Part shown: piece after piece, positions 1-6,896 of the stretch
Layout of the letters: every line of letters starts with the position of its first letter
Position numbering within the stretch: the stretch's first letter is position 1
From: Acidobacteriota bacterium
Lineage (GTDB): Bacteria > Acidobacteriota > Terriglobia > Terriglobales > Acidobacteriaceae
Direction: 5' to 3'
Assembly (NCBI GenBank): GCA_003225655.1
Contig: QIAW01000329.1
Span: 1,309 to 9,237, forward strand
DNA length: 7,929 bases
The notes under the pieces: model-generated
What the model saw: only the letters and a program-made list of their open reading frames with translations
The model's database searches: none
What the model was told of the DNA's origin: nothing
Program-made: the position numbers and the translations under genes

Positions 1-1105
1 AGCCGGATAAATCCAGGCTGCTCAAGTCGGAGTTACTGAAGTCTGAGTACTGCAAGCTCTTGTTGATCAAGCTGCCCTTCTGGAAATAAGTCAGCAAGGA
101 GTCCCTGGCTTGCAGTGGATGGTCCTGATCGGAAAGCGTTTGCGGCAGATCGGGAACCAGCACGCCCCGCAGGTCCAGACAACTCCAATTGTGCCCCAGA
201 ACGGAATAGGGAATGGTTGCATTCGTAAAGATGGTGCGTTGATTGTGGTCCCAGGAAAAATGGGGCACAGGATCGAAATGGACTGGTGTGACATTGAGAC
301 CGGTGAAATTGGTGGCGACTAACTGTGTTGCGGTTGGGCTCAAGCTGCTACTGCGAAGGTCCATGCCGGCGATGGTGGCGCCGGTGAAATCGGAGTAGTT
401 GAGATTGGCATCCGTAAAAACTGTATTCGTTAGATTGGCTCCCTGAAATTCGGCGCCACTGCAATCACAGTTGCTCAGGTTCGCTCCGCTTAGATCGGCC
501 CCGTTAAATAAAGCATTGGAGAAGTTGCATCCGCTTAGATCGACGCCACGCAGAATTACGTGAGCGAGATCATAACCCTGGGCATTCTTTGAGCTGAGGA
601 TAGTCTCCAATGAATGCGTTCGATAGGTCATGCGAAGTGCCGGCACCGGCAACGGCGGGAACCGGGGATTAGGAGGCACCAAAAGAAGTTGAATTGTGTT
701 CGGCCCAAAGTTTCCATGCCAAACCATTGTCCAGTCAAGATATTGAAGTTGGATATAGTTGCCTTCTTGCAGGGGCGAAGTCTCGTTTATGGTGAGTACA
801 TCGGCGCCTTCCGGTTGTAATGCGGTGGCGGGAGTTGGGATGATCGATCCAAGTACGTGATACGACCCTGGTGCTGTTGGCAGTATGCTCAGGAAAGCCA
901 ATGTTTGGTCGGACTGGAGAATAATTCTGCTGCGATCACCCTCTACCATGTAGACGATAAAAACCAACTTGCTGGCATCATTGTCGGTCATTACGGCGCT
1001 AAGGCCGTCTATAACTGGAAGCATACCGACGTTAAAACCCACGAACTGGCCGTCCTGCGCTGGGTCGAATTGTAGTAACCATTTGCCGAAAAAAGTCACA
1101 TTCAT
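1..1105 (-). CDS. Pentapeptide-repeat protein, C-terminus beyond the window edge
   Basis: The minus strand is open from the ATG at 1105 to the left edge, giving 368 residues without a stop; the 3' end is missing. Residues about 183-255 are a continuous run of A(D/N)LXX-type pentapeptides (ADLSG, ANLSN, AEFQG, ANLTN, ANLNY, SDFTG), the signature of the right-handed quadrilateral beta-helix. A non-repeat stretch (about 256-345) follows, then pentapeptides resume (SDFSN, SDLSS, LDLSG) up to the edge. Residues 1-180 are beta-rich by eye, match no family I know, and show no signal peptide or clear membrane segment. The ATG lies 19 bases after the stop of the upstream 1404-residue gene and has only a weak AGAG 13 bases upstream, so translation may be coupled to that gene. 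Pentapeptide proteins have varied roles (gyrase protection, scaffolding, effectors), and nothing here picks one. The beta-helix call is firm; the function is unknown. Confidence 0.88.
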   Translation of the reverse strand, partial: MNVTFFGKWLLQFDPAQDGQFVGFNVGMLPVIDGLSAVMTDNDASKLVFIVYMVEGDRSRIILQSDQTLAFLSILPTAPGSYHVLGSIIPTPATALQPEGADVLTINETSPLQEGNYIQLQYLDWTMVWHGNFGPNTIQLLLVPPNPRFPPLPVPALRMTYRTHSLETILSSKNAQGYDLAHVILRGVDLSGCNFSNALFNGADLSGANLSNCDCSGAEFQGANLTNTVFTDANLNYSDFTGATIAGMDLRSSSLSPTATQLVATNFTGLNVTPVHFDPVPHFSWDHNQRTIFTNATIPYSVLGHNWSCLDLRGVLVPDLPQTLSDQDHPLQARDSLLTYFQKGSLINKSLQYSDFSNSDLSSLDLSG

Positions 1106-1124
1106 GGGATTTTGCAATCTCTGG

Positions 1125-4100
1125 CTATTCAGCCCGTCCTTGTGGTGTTGATGGTATCCACCGGCTGATCGATGGTTCGGTTTGCCCGCCGGGGCCGAGT
1201 ATTTGTTCGAAATTAAGCGTGTACACACTCCGCCACTGATCAATGGCGAGTTTAGCGGCGTTGACTCCGGGAGCGTTTGGATCCTTGGGTGTGCGGGAAA
1301 GGTGGGTGCCATCTGGATTGTAAAGATCAAGATGATAGTCGCTGAGCCGGCTGCCAGTGCCCGCGTACGAGAGAACATAGATGAATGATTTGGTTTCGAC
1401 CCCAATATCGAGATAAGTGATATTCGACTCGGAGGGATCATGCAATGGCATGGTTGCGATCAACTGCCGGAGGCGTAACCGGTTTTCATTGATGTCGATC
1501 TCGAAAACAGTGGCCGAGAGTTTGTCACGAAGAATCCAGGAGTGTCCGGGTATTTTAACCTCGATGTGAAGGGTGGGAGCCTGAAAAACCTCAAGCTCAT
1601 CGCCGCTATTGTTTCTGCGGATGTCGAAAAGGATGTTCTTGGTCGTGTTCTTTGCCAGCCAGAAGCTTCCTGGCTTGGTAACGTGGATCTCGAAGTTGTC
1701 GGCGGCGAACCCGAGACCATGCTGCGCGAATTGCTGCCGAACCGCCGAAGACATGCCGCCTGCATCCAGGCTAGCGGCTGAATCCGTGGTGATCACGAAC
1801 ATGCTCGCCACTTGTGCCGGAACGCGTAACTGGTAGGCTGCCTGCAGCGGCAAAGCTGATCCGTTGTTCTGGTCGAGAAATCCGCTAAGGCCTGGATCGA
1901 GCGTTATGCTCAAGGGTCCGGTGAAGCACTGCACCGCGTTGCCTGCAATGTCAAAGGCCTGAATACGGGCGTTGTCGCGCTCTAATACCAGGATTCGCCC
2001 ATCCGGTGTTACAGTCAGCGCGACTGGTCCGTGCATCAGGCCCTCCCGCACTCCCAGGCCAGAGACAAGCGATGCCGGTTGTGCCTCTTTTGCCGGCACA
2101 GGCTGCTCGGGGAGGCGGAGAATCTCCATCTTGTGATTGTCATAGCTGACGCCGACGATGTAACCGCTGGGATGCACCACAGCTGCGTCGAGCTTTGCGT
2201 TCGCAAAGGTTCCCCAGCTAGTGTCGGTGCCGTAATCGAATTCAGCGTCCGGAGCGAGGTTGACGTGGCGCACGTGATAATTTTTGTCGCCCGAGCCATC
2301 GCGCGGATCGAGATAGAAATTGTTCGGACTGAAGGCGTGCGCGGGATAGTGAAAGACTTCAATGGAATCCACATTCCTGCGTAAATCGTAGAGTTGGGCT
2401 CCCGGCGTGCCGATATACCACTCTGCCGTGAGTTGATGCACCGTGATTGTGGCATCCGGGGGCAGGCTAAGATTGACGTTTGCTGAGCTGAATGCCGCGC
2501 GGACTTCGCTGCTCACTGGTCCGGCCTTCAACTGCTGTTGATAACGAGAGGGCAGAGAAAACAGGAAACGGCCGCCGGCATAGTCCAGCACTTGAATGGT
2601 GCTGTGGCCGTTGTGAGAAATCAATTGCAGTCCATAGAGAGGAGCCAGGCCCGATTGGCCAATGGTCCATTCCGTGCCAGAGTTGCCAGCCACCGTCACC
2701 GTGGCGTCCTGGGACAGATTGTATTGTTCGCCCGATGTGGAGAACAGGTCGCGCAACCGCTGGCTGACGGTCCCGGCATCAAGTTCCGTTTGGTATTCCT
2801 TGCCCATGCTGAGCAACGGCCGCGGGCCAAACTGGTCGTAGAGCAGATAGGCCGGCCGGCCAAAACCTCGCCGTGGCGCTTTCATTTCACGAGTGGGATC
2901 CGCCAGAACGGAAATGCTCTGAAAGGTGTACATCTGTACGTTGAGAGGATCGGAGCCATGATCCAAGGGTAGATTCTGGCCGGAGGCCCGCCATGTGTAT
3001 CCCAGGGCGTAGGCGCGATTGTTAAGAGTGATGCCTGTGAGCTCACAAAGATTATGGCCATCATCGGTGCAATGGCGGTCGTGCACGGTTGCAGTGGGTG
3101 CGGCGGCGAGCGCCCATTCATGCTGGGAAGAGCTTCCGGTCAGCAGCTTTCGATTGTGACTGTACTCTGTGTTCTGATCGAGTGGAACCAGTGATTCGAT
3201 AATGGATCCCTCGATGTTGAGATTGGAGCCGTCATTGGGTACGGCAGGAATCCATGCGCTAACCCACTGTCCCGCGATCCAATCATTTTTGGAATAGAGG
3301 ATCGTGGTTATCTGGATGGCTTCATCCGGCCCTGAAGGAAGATCCTCCCATACGGGGCTAAGCGGCTCATCCTGTTGCGCGGGGATGCGTCCCGTCATTT
3401 GATACCGGTTTCCTCGACGGTAGGATATTCGTATCAGATAGTGGTGTGCGACCGCGGGCCAGATTGCTGCCTGCGTTGCCGTACCATGGATCGGGTCGGG
3501 TTTGATGGTTACGTGTACATCCATGGAGCGCTTGATTTGGAGCGAGAAGGTGGCTGGTGAAAGGCATACATCCACCGAAGTCCTTATCATATCCGTCATC
3601 GCGGCCGCGCAACTGGCAATGCGGAGCGCCCAACCCACGAAGGGTATGTTCTCCATCAATTCCTGGCTGGATACATATCCGCTTATCCGAAATGCCAGCC
3701 GTCGAAGGCCGTAGGAAAAAATGATGCCGCCTACAAATTCCGCCGTCTTGAATAAGACCGCTTTTGTATTGAACTCGACAGCTGCCCCGCCCACCACATA
3801 GCCAAAAAGTGGAACAGCGACGCCCAGCAACGCTCGTCTCATCGCGGGGTCGGCCATCACTTCCATGTAGAAATCTGTGCTCTGGAGGCCAATGGACAAT
3901 GTCAGCATGAATGATGGAATGCCATAATTCAGCACGCATGTGAAGATGATGCCCATCTTGTCCACATCGGGGTCGTAGTGCCCGTTGCCCAGTCCGCCAA
4001 ACAGTACGCGCATGGCAGTGGCTTTACGTGGCACGTCAAACTCAAGGGTGACGTAGTCAGTCGGGACCGGAATGCCAAAGATTGTGTTGCCGGAAAGAAT

Positions 4101-5339
4101 AGACTCCAGAAATTTCTTGCTGGCTGATGGTTGCAATGCCTGCAAGTCGGCGGGAAGCCGATTGTCCCAGCCTTCAGGATCGAGGATTGCCGCACTCGAC
4201 TCGTCCGCGAATTCCACGTACGCGCTTAGAGCGCGATTTGCCCAGTTCTTTACACGGAATTTGATTCGGTTACTTGCGGCATCGAAGTGCAGTGAGCCAT
4301 TGTCGAAATCCAGTCCGTATGATGTTGTCAACCAGGTTGATGTCCACTTGTAACTCGTTGCTGTTTCGCCCGGCATTGCGTCTCTTGTGGAGCGACGGGC
4401 TTTCAGGTCAGGCGCGTGATGATTTGAATTTCCGCGTTGCTGCGCTGTAACTCCGGGCTGCGCGGACCACAGCTCTCCTTTGAGGTTCCGGTCGGCCTTT
4501 ACCGCGCGTACCACTTTTTGAACAAGAGAGACAGCGGCGCCACGTGTGTGATCATCTCCCACTACGCCAACCGAGAGCTTGAATTGGGGAATCACTTTTT
4601 GGCCATTCTCTATCGGCCAGCGAACCTGCTTGCCGTGCTTGTCCTTGATCTCCGGACTCTCGTAGGGCGTGACCGGCTTTCCATTGGCCTCACAGACCCC
4701 CCTGTGATACCAGGGTTCCGCTGTGTCAGGTCCGTGCGCCGAGATATAGTGACTCAGGCTGTGATCGAAGCGCAGATGAGTGTCGATGATGTGATCGACG
4801 TAGGCGGCAACTTCGGGCTTGAGTGACGCAACGTCAGGATGGTGAGTGACAATTGCTTTCGCCGCTGCACCCGGCGGCAAAATCATTGCAGCATGAGCGT
4901 GTAACTCGTGGTGCTCGTCGTCTGCGTGATCAGGAAGTTCATTCACGCCGTAATGGGCGAGCGTGTACGGAATCTGCCGCTCACCGGGCTGAAGGTGCTT
5001 CCGCAATGCGCGGCGTCGCGCTGCTCCTGGAATATAAAAGAAGACAGTCGCCAGTTCCGGCAGCAGATCGGCAGGATTGTTTGCGGGAAAGCTGACCCAG
5101 TGCAGGCTGACTGCGTCCTCTGATGCTTCTACATCCTCGATATAGTGCGTAATGTATTGCCAGTGTTCTGCAGGAATGAGTCCCAGCGCCCGGTTTCGCT
5201 GGGAATGCAGTGCTATGCTTTTGGGCGTATGACGAGTCAGCAGGTAAGTCTTTCCTGCCGCATGGAGTGTAAATTCCCGGTTGATCTGACAATGGCTAAG
5301 ATCGAAGTGCAGAGTGACGCTTCCGGGAGCGCTTGTCAT
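1125..5339 (-). CDS. Large multidomain protein with NHL-like propeller blades and internal ~70-residue repeats, function unknown
   Basis: This gene encodes 1404 residues. I chose the ATG at 5339 because AGGAGG sits 5 bases upstream; the in-frame TTG at 5366 lies before that site. There is no N-terminal signal peptide. Layout: residues 1-130 mixed alpha/beta; 138-213 His-rich (HADDEHHELHAHAA, then THHPD); about 340-455 a beta-type region containing a KNWANRALSAYVEFAD segment; 462-581 several hydrophobic segments (roughly 462-484, 504-523, 535-550, 566-581); about 590-840 beta-rich. A ~70-residue repeat occurs at 848-919, 931-996 and 1184-1252, with a partial copy at 1258-1293. NHL/propeller-like blades occur at about 1042-1077 and 1104-1139 (VALTVTPDGRILVLERDNAR), with more blade-like sequence at 1308-1396. 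The blades suggest a binding scaffold, and the hydrophobic block suggests membrane contact; both are inference. It is the first gene of an operon with the pentapeptide-repeat gene. I do not recognise the family, though the C-terminal segment looks like a conserved type found in hypothetical proteins. Confidence 0.88.
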   Translation of the reverse strand: MTSAPGSVTLHFDLSHCQINREFTLHAAGKTYLLTRHTPKSIALHSQRNRALGLIPAEHWQYITHYIEDVEASEDAVSLHWVSFPANNPADLLPELATVFFYIPGAARRRALRKHLQPGERQIPYTLAHYGVNELPDHADDEHHELHAHAAMILPPGAAAKAIVTHHPDVASLKPEVAAYVDHIIDTHLRFDHSLSHYISAHGPDTAEPWYHRGVCEANGKPVTPYESPEIKDKHGKQVRWPIENGQKVIPQFKLSVGVVGDDHTRGAAVSLVQKVVRAVKADRNLKGELWSAQPGVTAQQRGNSNHHAPDLKARRSTRDAMPGETATSYKWTSTWLTTSYGLDFDNGSLHFDAASNRIKFRVKNWANRALSAYVEFADESSAAILDPEGWDNRLPADLQALQPSASKKFLESILSGNTIFGIPVPTDYVTLEFDVPRKATAMRVLFGGLGNGHYDPDVDKMGIIFTCVLNYGIPSFMLTLSIGLQSTDFYMEVMADPAMRRALLGVAVPLFGYVVGGAAVEFNTKAVLFKTAEFVGGIIFSYGLRRLAFRISGYVSSQELMENIPFVGWALRIASCAAAMTDMIRTSVDVCLSPATFSLQIKRSMDVHVTIKPDPIHGTATQAAIWPAVAHHYLIRISYRRGNRYQMTGRIPAQQDEPLSPVWEDLPSGPDEAIQITTILYSKNDWIAGQWVSAWIPAVPNDGSNLNIEGSIIESLVPLDQNTEYSHNRKLLTGSSSQHEWALAAAPTATVHDRHCTDDGHNLCELTGITLNNRAYALGYTWRASGQNLPLDHGSDPLNVQMYTFQSISVLADPTREMKAPRRGFGRPAYLLYDQFGPRPLLSMGKEYQTELDAGTVSQRLRDLFSTSGEQYNLSQDATVTVAGNSGTEWTIGQSGLAPLYGLQLISHNGHSTIQVLDYAGGRFLFSLPSRYQQQLKAGPVSSEVRAAFSSANVNLSLPPDATITVHQLTAEWYIGTPGAQLYDLRRNVDSIEVFHYPAHAFSPNNFYLDPRDGSGDKNYHVRHVNLAPDAEFDYGTDTSWGTFANAKLDAAVVHPSGYIVGVSYDNHKMEILRLPEQPVPAKEAQPASLVSGLGVREGLMHGPVALTVTPDGRILVLERDNARIQAFDIAGNAVQCFTGPLSITLDPGLSGFLDQNNGSALPLQAAYQLRVPAQVASMFVITTDSAASLDAGGMSSAVRQQFAQHGLGFAADNFEIHVTKPGSFWLAKNTTKNILFDIRRNNSGDELEVFQAPTLHIEVKIPGHSWILRDKLSATVFEIDINENRLRLRQLIATMPLHDPSESNITYLDIGVETKSFIYVLSYAGTGSRLSDYHLDLYNPDGTHLSRTPKDPNAPGVNAAKLAIDQWRSVYTLNFEQILGPGGQTEPSISRWIPSTPQGRAE
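1461..1568 (-). repeat. Partial fourth copy of the protein repeat
   Basis: Residues 1258-1293 match only the second half of copy 3: EVKIPGHSWILRD against HVTKPGSFWLAKN, then VFEI against LFDI. The helical first half (LDAG...R..F) is absent. Confidence 0.45.
1584..1790 (-). repeat. Protein repeat copy 3 within the 1404-residue protein
   Basis: Residues 1184-1252: SAASLDAGGMSSAVRQQF, then FEIHVTKPGSFWLAKN, LFDIRR and ELEVFQ. It is more diverged than copies 1 and 2 but keeps the LDAG-x-x-S-x-x-x-R-x-x-F helix, the Trp turn and the closing EVF strand. Confidence 0.65.
2352..2549 (-). repeat. Protein repeat copy 2 within the 1404-residue protein
   Basis: Residues 931-996: RYQQQLKAGPVSSEVRAAF, then PPDATITV, AEWYIG, LYDLRR and SIEVF. 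It aligns position by position with copy 1 (DATVTV/DATITV, EWTIG/EWYIG, LYGLQ/LYDLR). Confidence 0.75.
2583..2798 (-). repeat. Protein repeat copy 1 within the 1404-residue protein
   Basis: Residues 848-919, from EYQTELDAGTVSQRLRDLF through SQDATVTV and GTEWTIG to LYGLQL and IQVLD. The shared pattern with copies 2 and 3 is a short helix with L-x-AG-x-x-S-x-x-x-R-x-x-F, then strands ending in a W-(x)-I/L-G/A turn and a final hydrophobic EVF/QVL strand. Confidence 0.75.
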
Positions 5340-5340
5340 G

Positions 5341-5350
5341 GGAGCCTCCT
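5341..5350 (-). promoter_or_regulatory. Shine-Dalgarno site of the 1404-residue gene
   Basis: On the minus strand AGGAGG is followed by CTCCC and then ATG (5339). This is a full anti-16S match at 5-base spacing. It decides the start codon in favour of ATG 5339 over the upstream in-frame TTG at 5366, which has no comparable site. Confidence 0.85.
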
Positions 5351-5372
5351 GATAGCCAATAGGCAATGGCGA

Positions 5373-5404
5373 AGTATATTCTTATAGACAATGCGCAATA
5401 GCAA
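5373..5404 (-). promoter_or_regulatory. Possible sigma70-type promoter of the two-gene operon
   Basis: On the minus strand TTGCTA (5404-5399) is followed by an AT-rich stretch with TATAAG (5386-5381) and TATACT (5378-5373, 5 of 6 matches to TATAAT). No pair has ideal spacing: TTGCTA to TATACT is 20 bases, and TTGCTA with 17 bases gives only GAATAT. The position, 35-65 bases before the start codon, is sensible and the patch is more AT-rich than its surroundings. This is a weak prediction. Confidence 0.3.
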
Positions 5405-5595
5405 GTCTCTTCTGCCATGTGCTGGATCGGGGGAAGCCTGCTTAATGGAGTTTATGACCGCTAACTAAGAACTCCAAGCCGTGGTGTGATATTGTTCTGC
5501 AAAATCCGATGTGGAGAGGGTCTCACGCTGCCGATCACGGGTTTTCTGAAAGCAACGCCACTGGAAGAATCTGAGCGGAAAACAGTGGGAATTCC

Positions 5596-5610
5596 TGTGG
5601 TTCGCCAAAA
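5596..5610 (+). repeat. Left terminal inverted repeat of the IS
   Basis: TGTGGTTCGCCAAAA matches the reverse complement of 6880-6894 except at bases 5 and 6. Similarity drops right after the AAAA. It is a plausible transposase-binding end. Confidence 0.65.
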
Positions 5611-5678
5611 CTCTGATCTGGCGTGATTTCAACAGTTTCCACAAATCAACCTAACAATCGGTCTGATACAGTTTGGCC

Positions 5679-6704
5679 ATGTTTCGGCTCTTGTTGGGTC
5701 TGCTTTGGCGATTCTTCCACTCTCGACGCGATCTCCTGCTGGAGAATCTGGCCCGTCGCCAACAGCTTTTGGCCGTGCAGCGACGAAGGCCGAGGCCGAG
5801 GCTCGCTCGGCTGGATCGCCTGCTTTGGGTTGTCGCCAGACGCCTGTGGCCGCAATGGAAGCAGGCTCTTGTTATCGCCACTCCCGAGACCGTTGTACGC
5901 TGGCATCGCGCCGGATTCCGCCTGTACTGGAATTGGATCTCGCGCCATCGAAAGGCCCTCGGCAGAAAACGAATTAGTAAACCGCTGCGAGATCTGATTT
6001 TTCGCATGGTTGCTGACAATCCAACTTGGGCCGCTCCGCGCATTCATGGAGAATTACTCAAGCTCGGGTTCGACATTTCTGAACGAACGGTTTCTCGGGT
6101 CAGCAGGGCGCCGAAGAATCCGGAACCCGCAAAGCGTTGGCAAGCCTTCCTGCAAAACCATCGCGAAGCCATCTCAGCAATGGACTTCTTCACTGTCCCA
6201 ACGCTCACCTTTGGAGTTCTGTACTGCTTCTTCGTGATTGCCCACGACCGCAGGCGCATCCTGCACTGCAACGTCACTCGGCATCCGACTGGTCTCTGGA
6301 TCACGCAACAACTGCGCGAAGCCTTTCCCTATGACTCGCAGCATAAATACTTGATCTTGGATCGCGATGCCAAGTTCGGCGAAGCGGTTAGCAATTCTGT
6401 GGATGCCGTCGGACTTAAAGCGGTCAGAACTTCGTTCCGAAGCCCTTGGCAGAATGGAATCGCAGAGCGCTGGGTGGGAAGTTGTCGGCGAGACCTGCTG
6501 GACCACGTGATTCCTCTCAACGAGCGACATCTGAAACGCCTGCTATCAGATTACGTTCGCTACTACCATCTCGACCGAACTCACCTGGGACTAGAAAAAG
6601 ACACTCCCAACCTGCGACCCGTCGCGCAATTGAGTCATGACTCGCAGGTCGTGTCTTTTCAGCGGCTCGGCGGTTTGCATCACCGTTACGATTTGGCCGC
6701 CTAG
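5679..6704 (+). CDS. DDE transposase with integrase core (rve) domain
   Basis: This 341-residue protein cuts and joins DNA ends to move the surrounding IS. The N-terminal ~100 residues are basic and helical, as expected of the DNA-binding part of the family, and include LLLENLARRQQLL and a Trp/Arg-rich stretch ending in TPETVVRWHRAGFR. The PTWAAPRIHGELLKLGF motif just before the catalytic core is typical of integrase-core transposases. The catalytic triad is visible: D169 (AMDFFTV), D228 (LILDRDAKF) and E263 (QNGIAERWVGS), with 34 residues between the second D and E as usual for this fold. The C-terminus (RTHLGLEKDTP, then RLGGLHHRYD) is complete. I chose ATG 5679 over the in-frame TTG at 5673 because the family usually begins close to this MFRLLLGL-like sequence; neither has a good ribosome-binding site. 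It appears intact and possibly active. Confidence 0.92.
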   Translation: MFRLLLGLLWRFFHSRRDLLLENLARRQQLLAVQRRRPRPRLARLDRLLWVVARRLWPQWKQALVIATPETVVRWHRAGFRLYWNWISRHRKALGRKRISKPLRDLIFRMVADNPTWAAPRIHGELLKLGFDISERTVSRVSRAPKNPEPAKRWQAFLQNHREAISAMDFFTVPTLTFGVLYCFFVIAHDRRRILHCNVTRHPTGLWITQQLREAFPYDSQHKYLILDRDAKFGEAVSNSVDAVGLKAVRTSFRSPWQNGIAERWVGSCRRDLLDHVIPLNERHLKRLLSDYVRYYHLDRTHLGLEKDTPNLRPVAQLSHDSQVVSFQRLGGLHHRYDLAA

Positions 6705-6879
6705 CATCTGCCTTTTTCGACTCGCATGCTGAGAGTTCAAGGAAACGTCCGTCCGAAAACTACCCTGCTGCAAGGGACCTCCGTCGTCCGGCTCCAAAAA
6801 GAACCGCATCTCCTCTTGTTCGTCTGTCTACTCCAGCCTGTGGATGTTTGGCAGTGCTCCACAAACGGGGCGCTTTCAA

Positions 6880-6894
6880 TTTTGGCGAGGCACA
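6880..6894 (-). repeat. Right terminal inverted repeat of the IS
   Basis: Read on the minus strand from 6894 this is TGTGCCTCGCCAAAA, the partner of the left tip. Ig-domain coding sequence (Thr-Val-Asn in frame) begins immediately after it, which supports this as the true element boundary. Confidence 0.65.
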
Positions 6895-6896
6895 AC

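Larger units (their letters stand above)
5340..5595. other. Intergenic region between the minus-strand operon and the insertion sequence
   Basis: All frames I followed here are interrupted by stops, and I see no recognisable protein, RNA gene or repeat array. The left 65 bases carry the ribosome-binding site and probable promoter of the minus-strand operon. The right end is a GGAATTCC palindrome (5588-5595) directly against the inferred left IS tip; this may be coincidence. There is no sign here of the 5' half of the Ig-domain gene found to the right of the IS. Confidence 0.6.
5596..6894 (+). mobile_element. Insertion sequence of ~1.3 kb with integrase-type DDE transposase
   Basis: A single transposase gene is flanked by inverted repeats: the left tip at 5596-5610 and the reverse complement of 6880-6894 agree at 13 of 15 positions, both beginning TGTG and sharing TCGCCAAAA. 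Length (1299 bases) and one-gene layout suit an IS481/IS3-like DDE element, but I cannot assign a named IS. About 82 bases precede the transposase start and 190 bases follow its stop; the latter hold no gene or clear terminator. The flanks (GGAATTCC on the left, ACCGTCAATT on the right) show no target-site duplication. The ends are inferred from the inverted repeats alone. Confidence 0.72.

Noticed and set aside
110..1075. Several plus-strand open frames of 60-72 codons in this stretch
   Set aside because: They lie antisense to the pentapeptide-repeat gene, whose minus-strand frame has an unmistakable repeat motif. They have no ribosome-binding sites or recognisable domains.
2031..4826. Plus-strand open frames up to 144 codons inside the giant gene, and minus-strand alternatives up to 190 codons
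   Set aside because: They overlap an uninterrupted 1404-codon frame with coherent domains and internal repeats, and have low-complexity, Arg/Ser/Pro-heavy translations typical of wrong frames.
5340..5366. TTG at 5366 as the start of the giant gene, adding 9 residues
   Set aside because: The AGGAGG lies between this TTG and the ATG at 5339, correctly spaced only for the ATG.
5588..5595. GGAATTCC palindrome beside the IS left tip as a preferred target or operator
   Set aside because: An 8-base palindrome is expected by chance at this scale, and no second copy or matching duplication is present at the right end.
5646..6530. Minus-strand open frames of 86-133 codons within the IS
   Set aside because: They are the reverse frames of the transposase gene and show no family signature of their own.
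6703..6730. AGCAT...ATGCT hairpin just after the transposase stop as a terminator
   Set aside because: The stem is 5 base pairs with an 18-base loop and there is no T-run after it.
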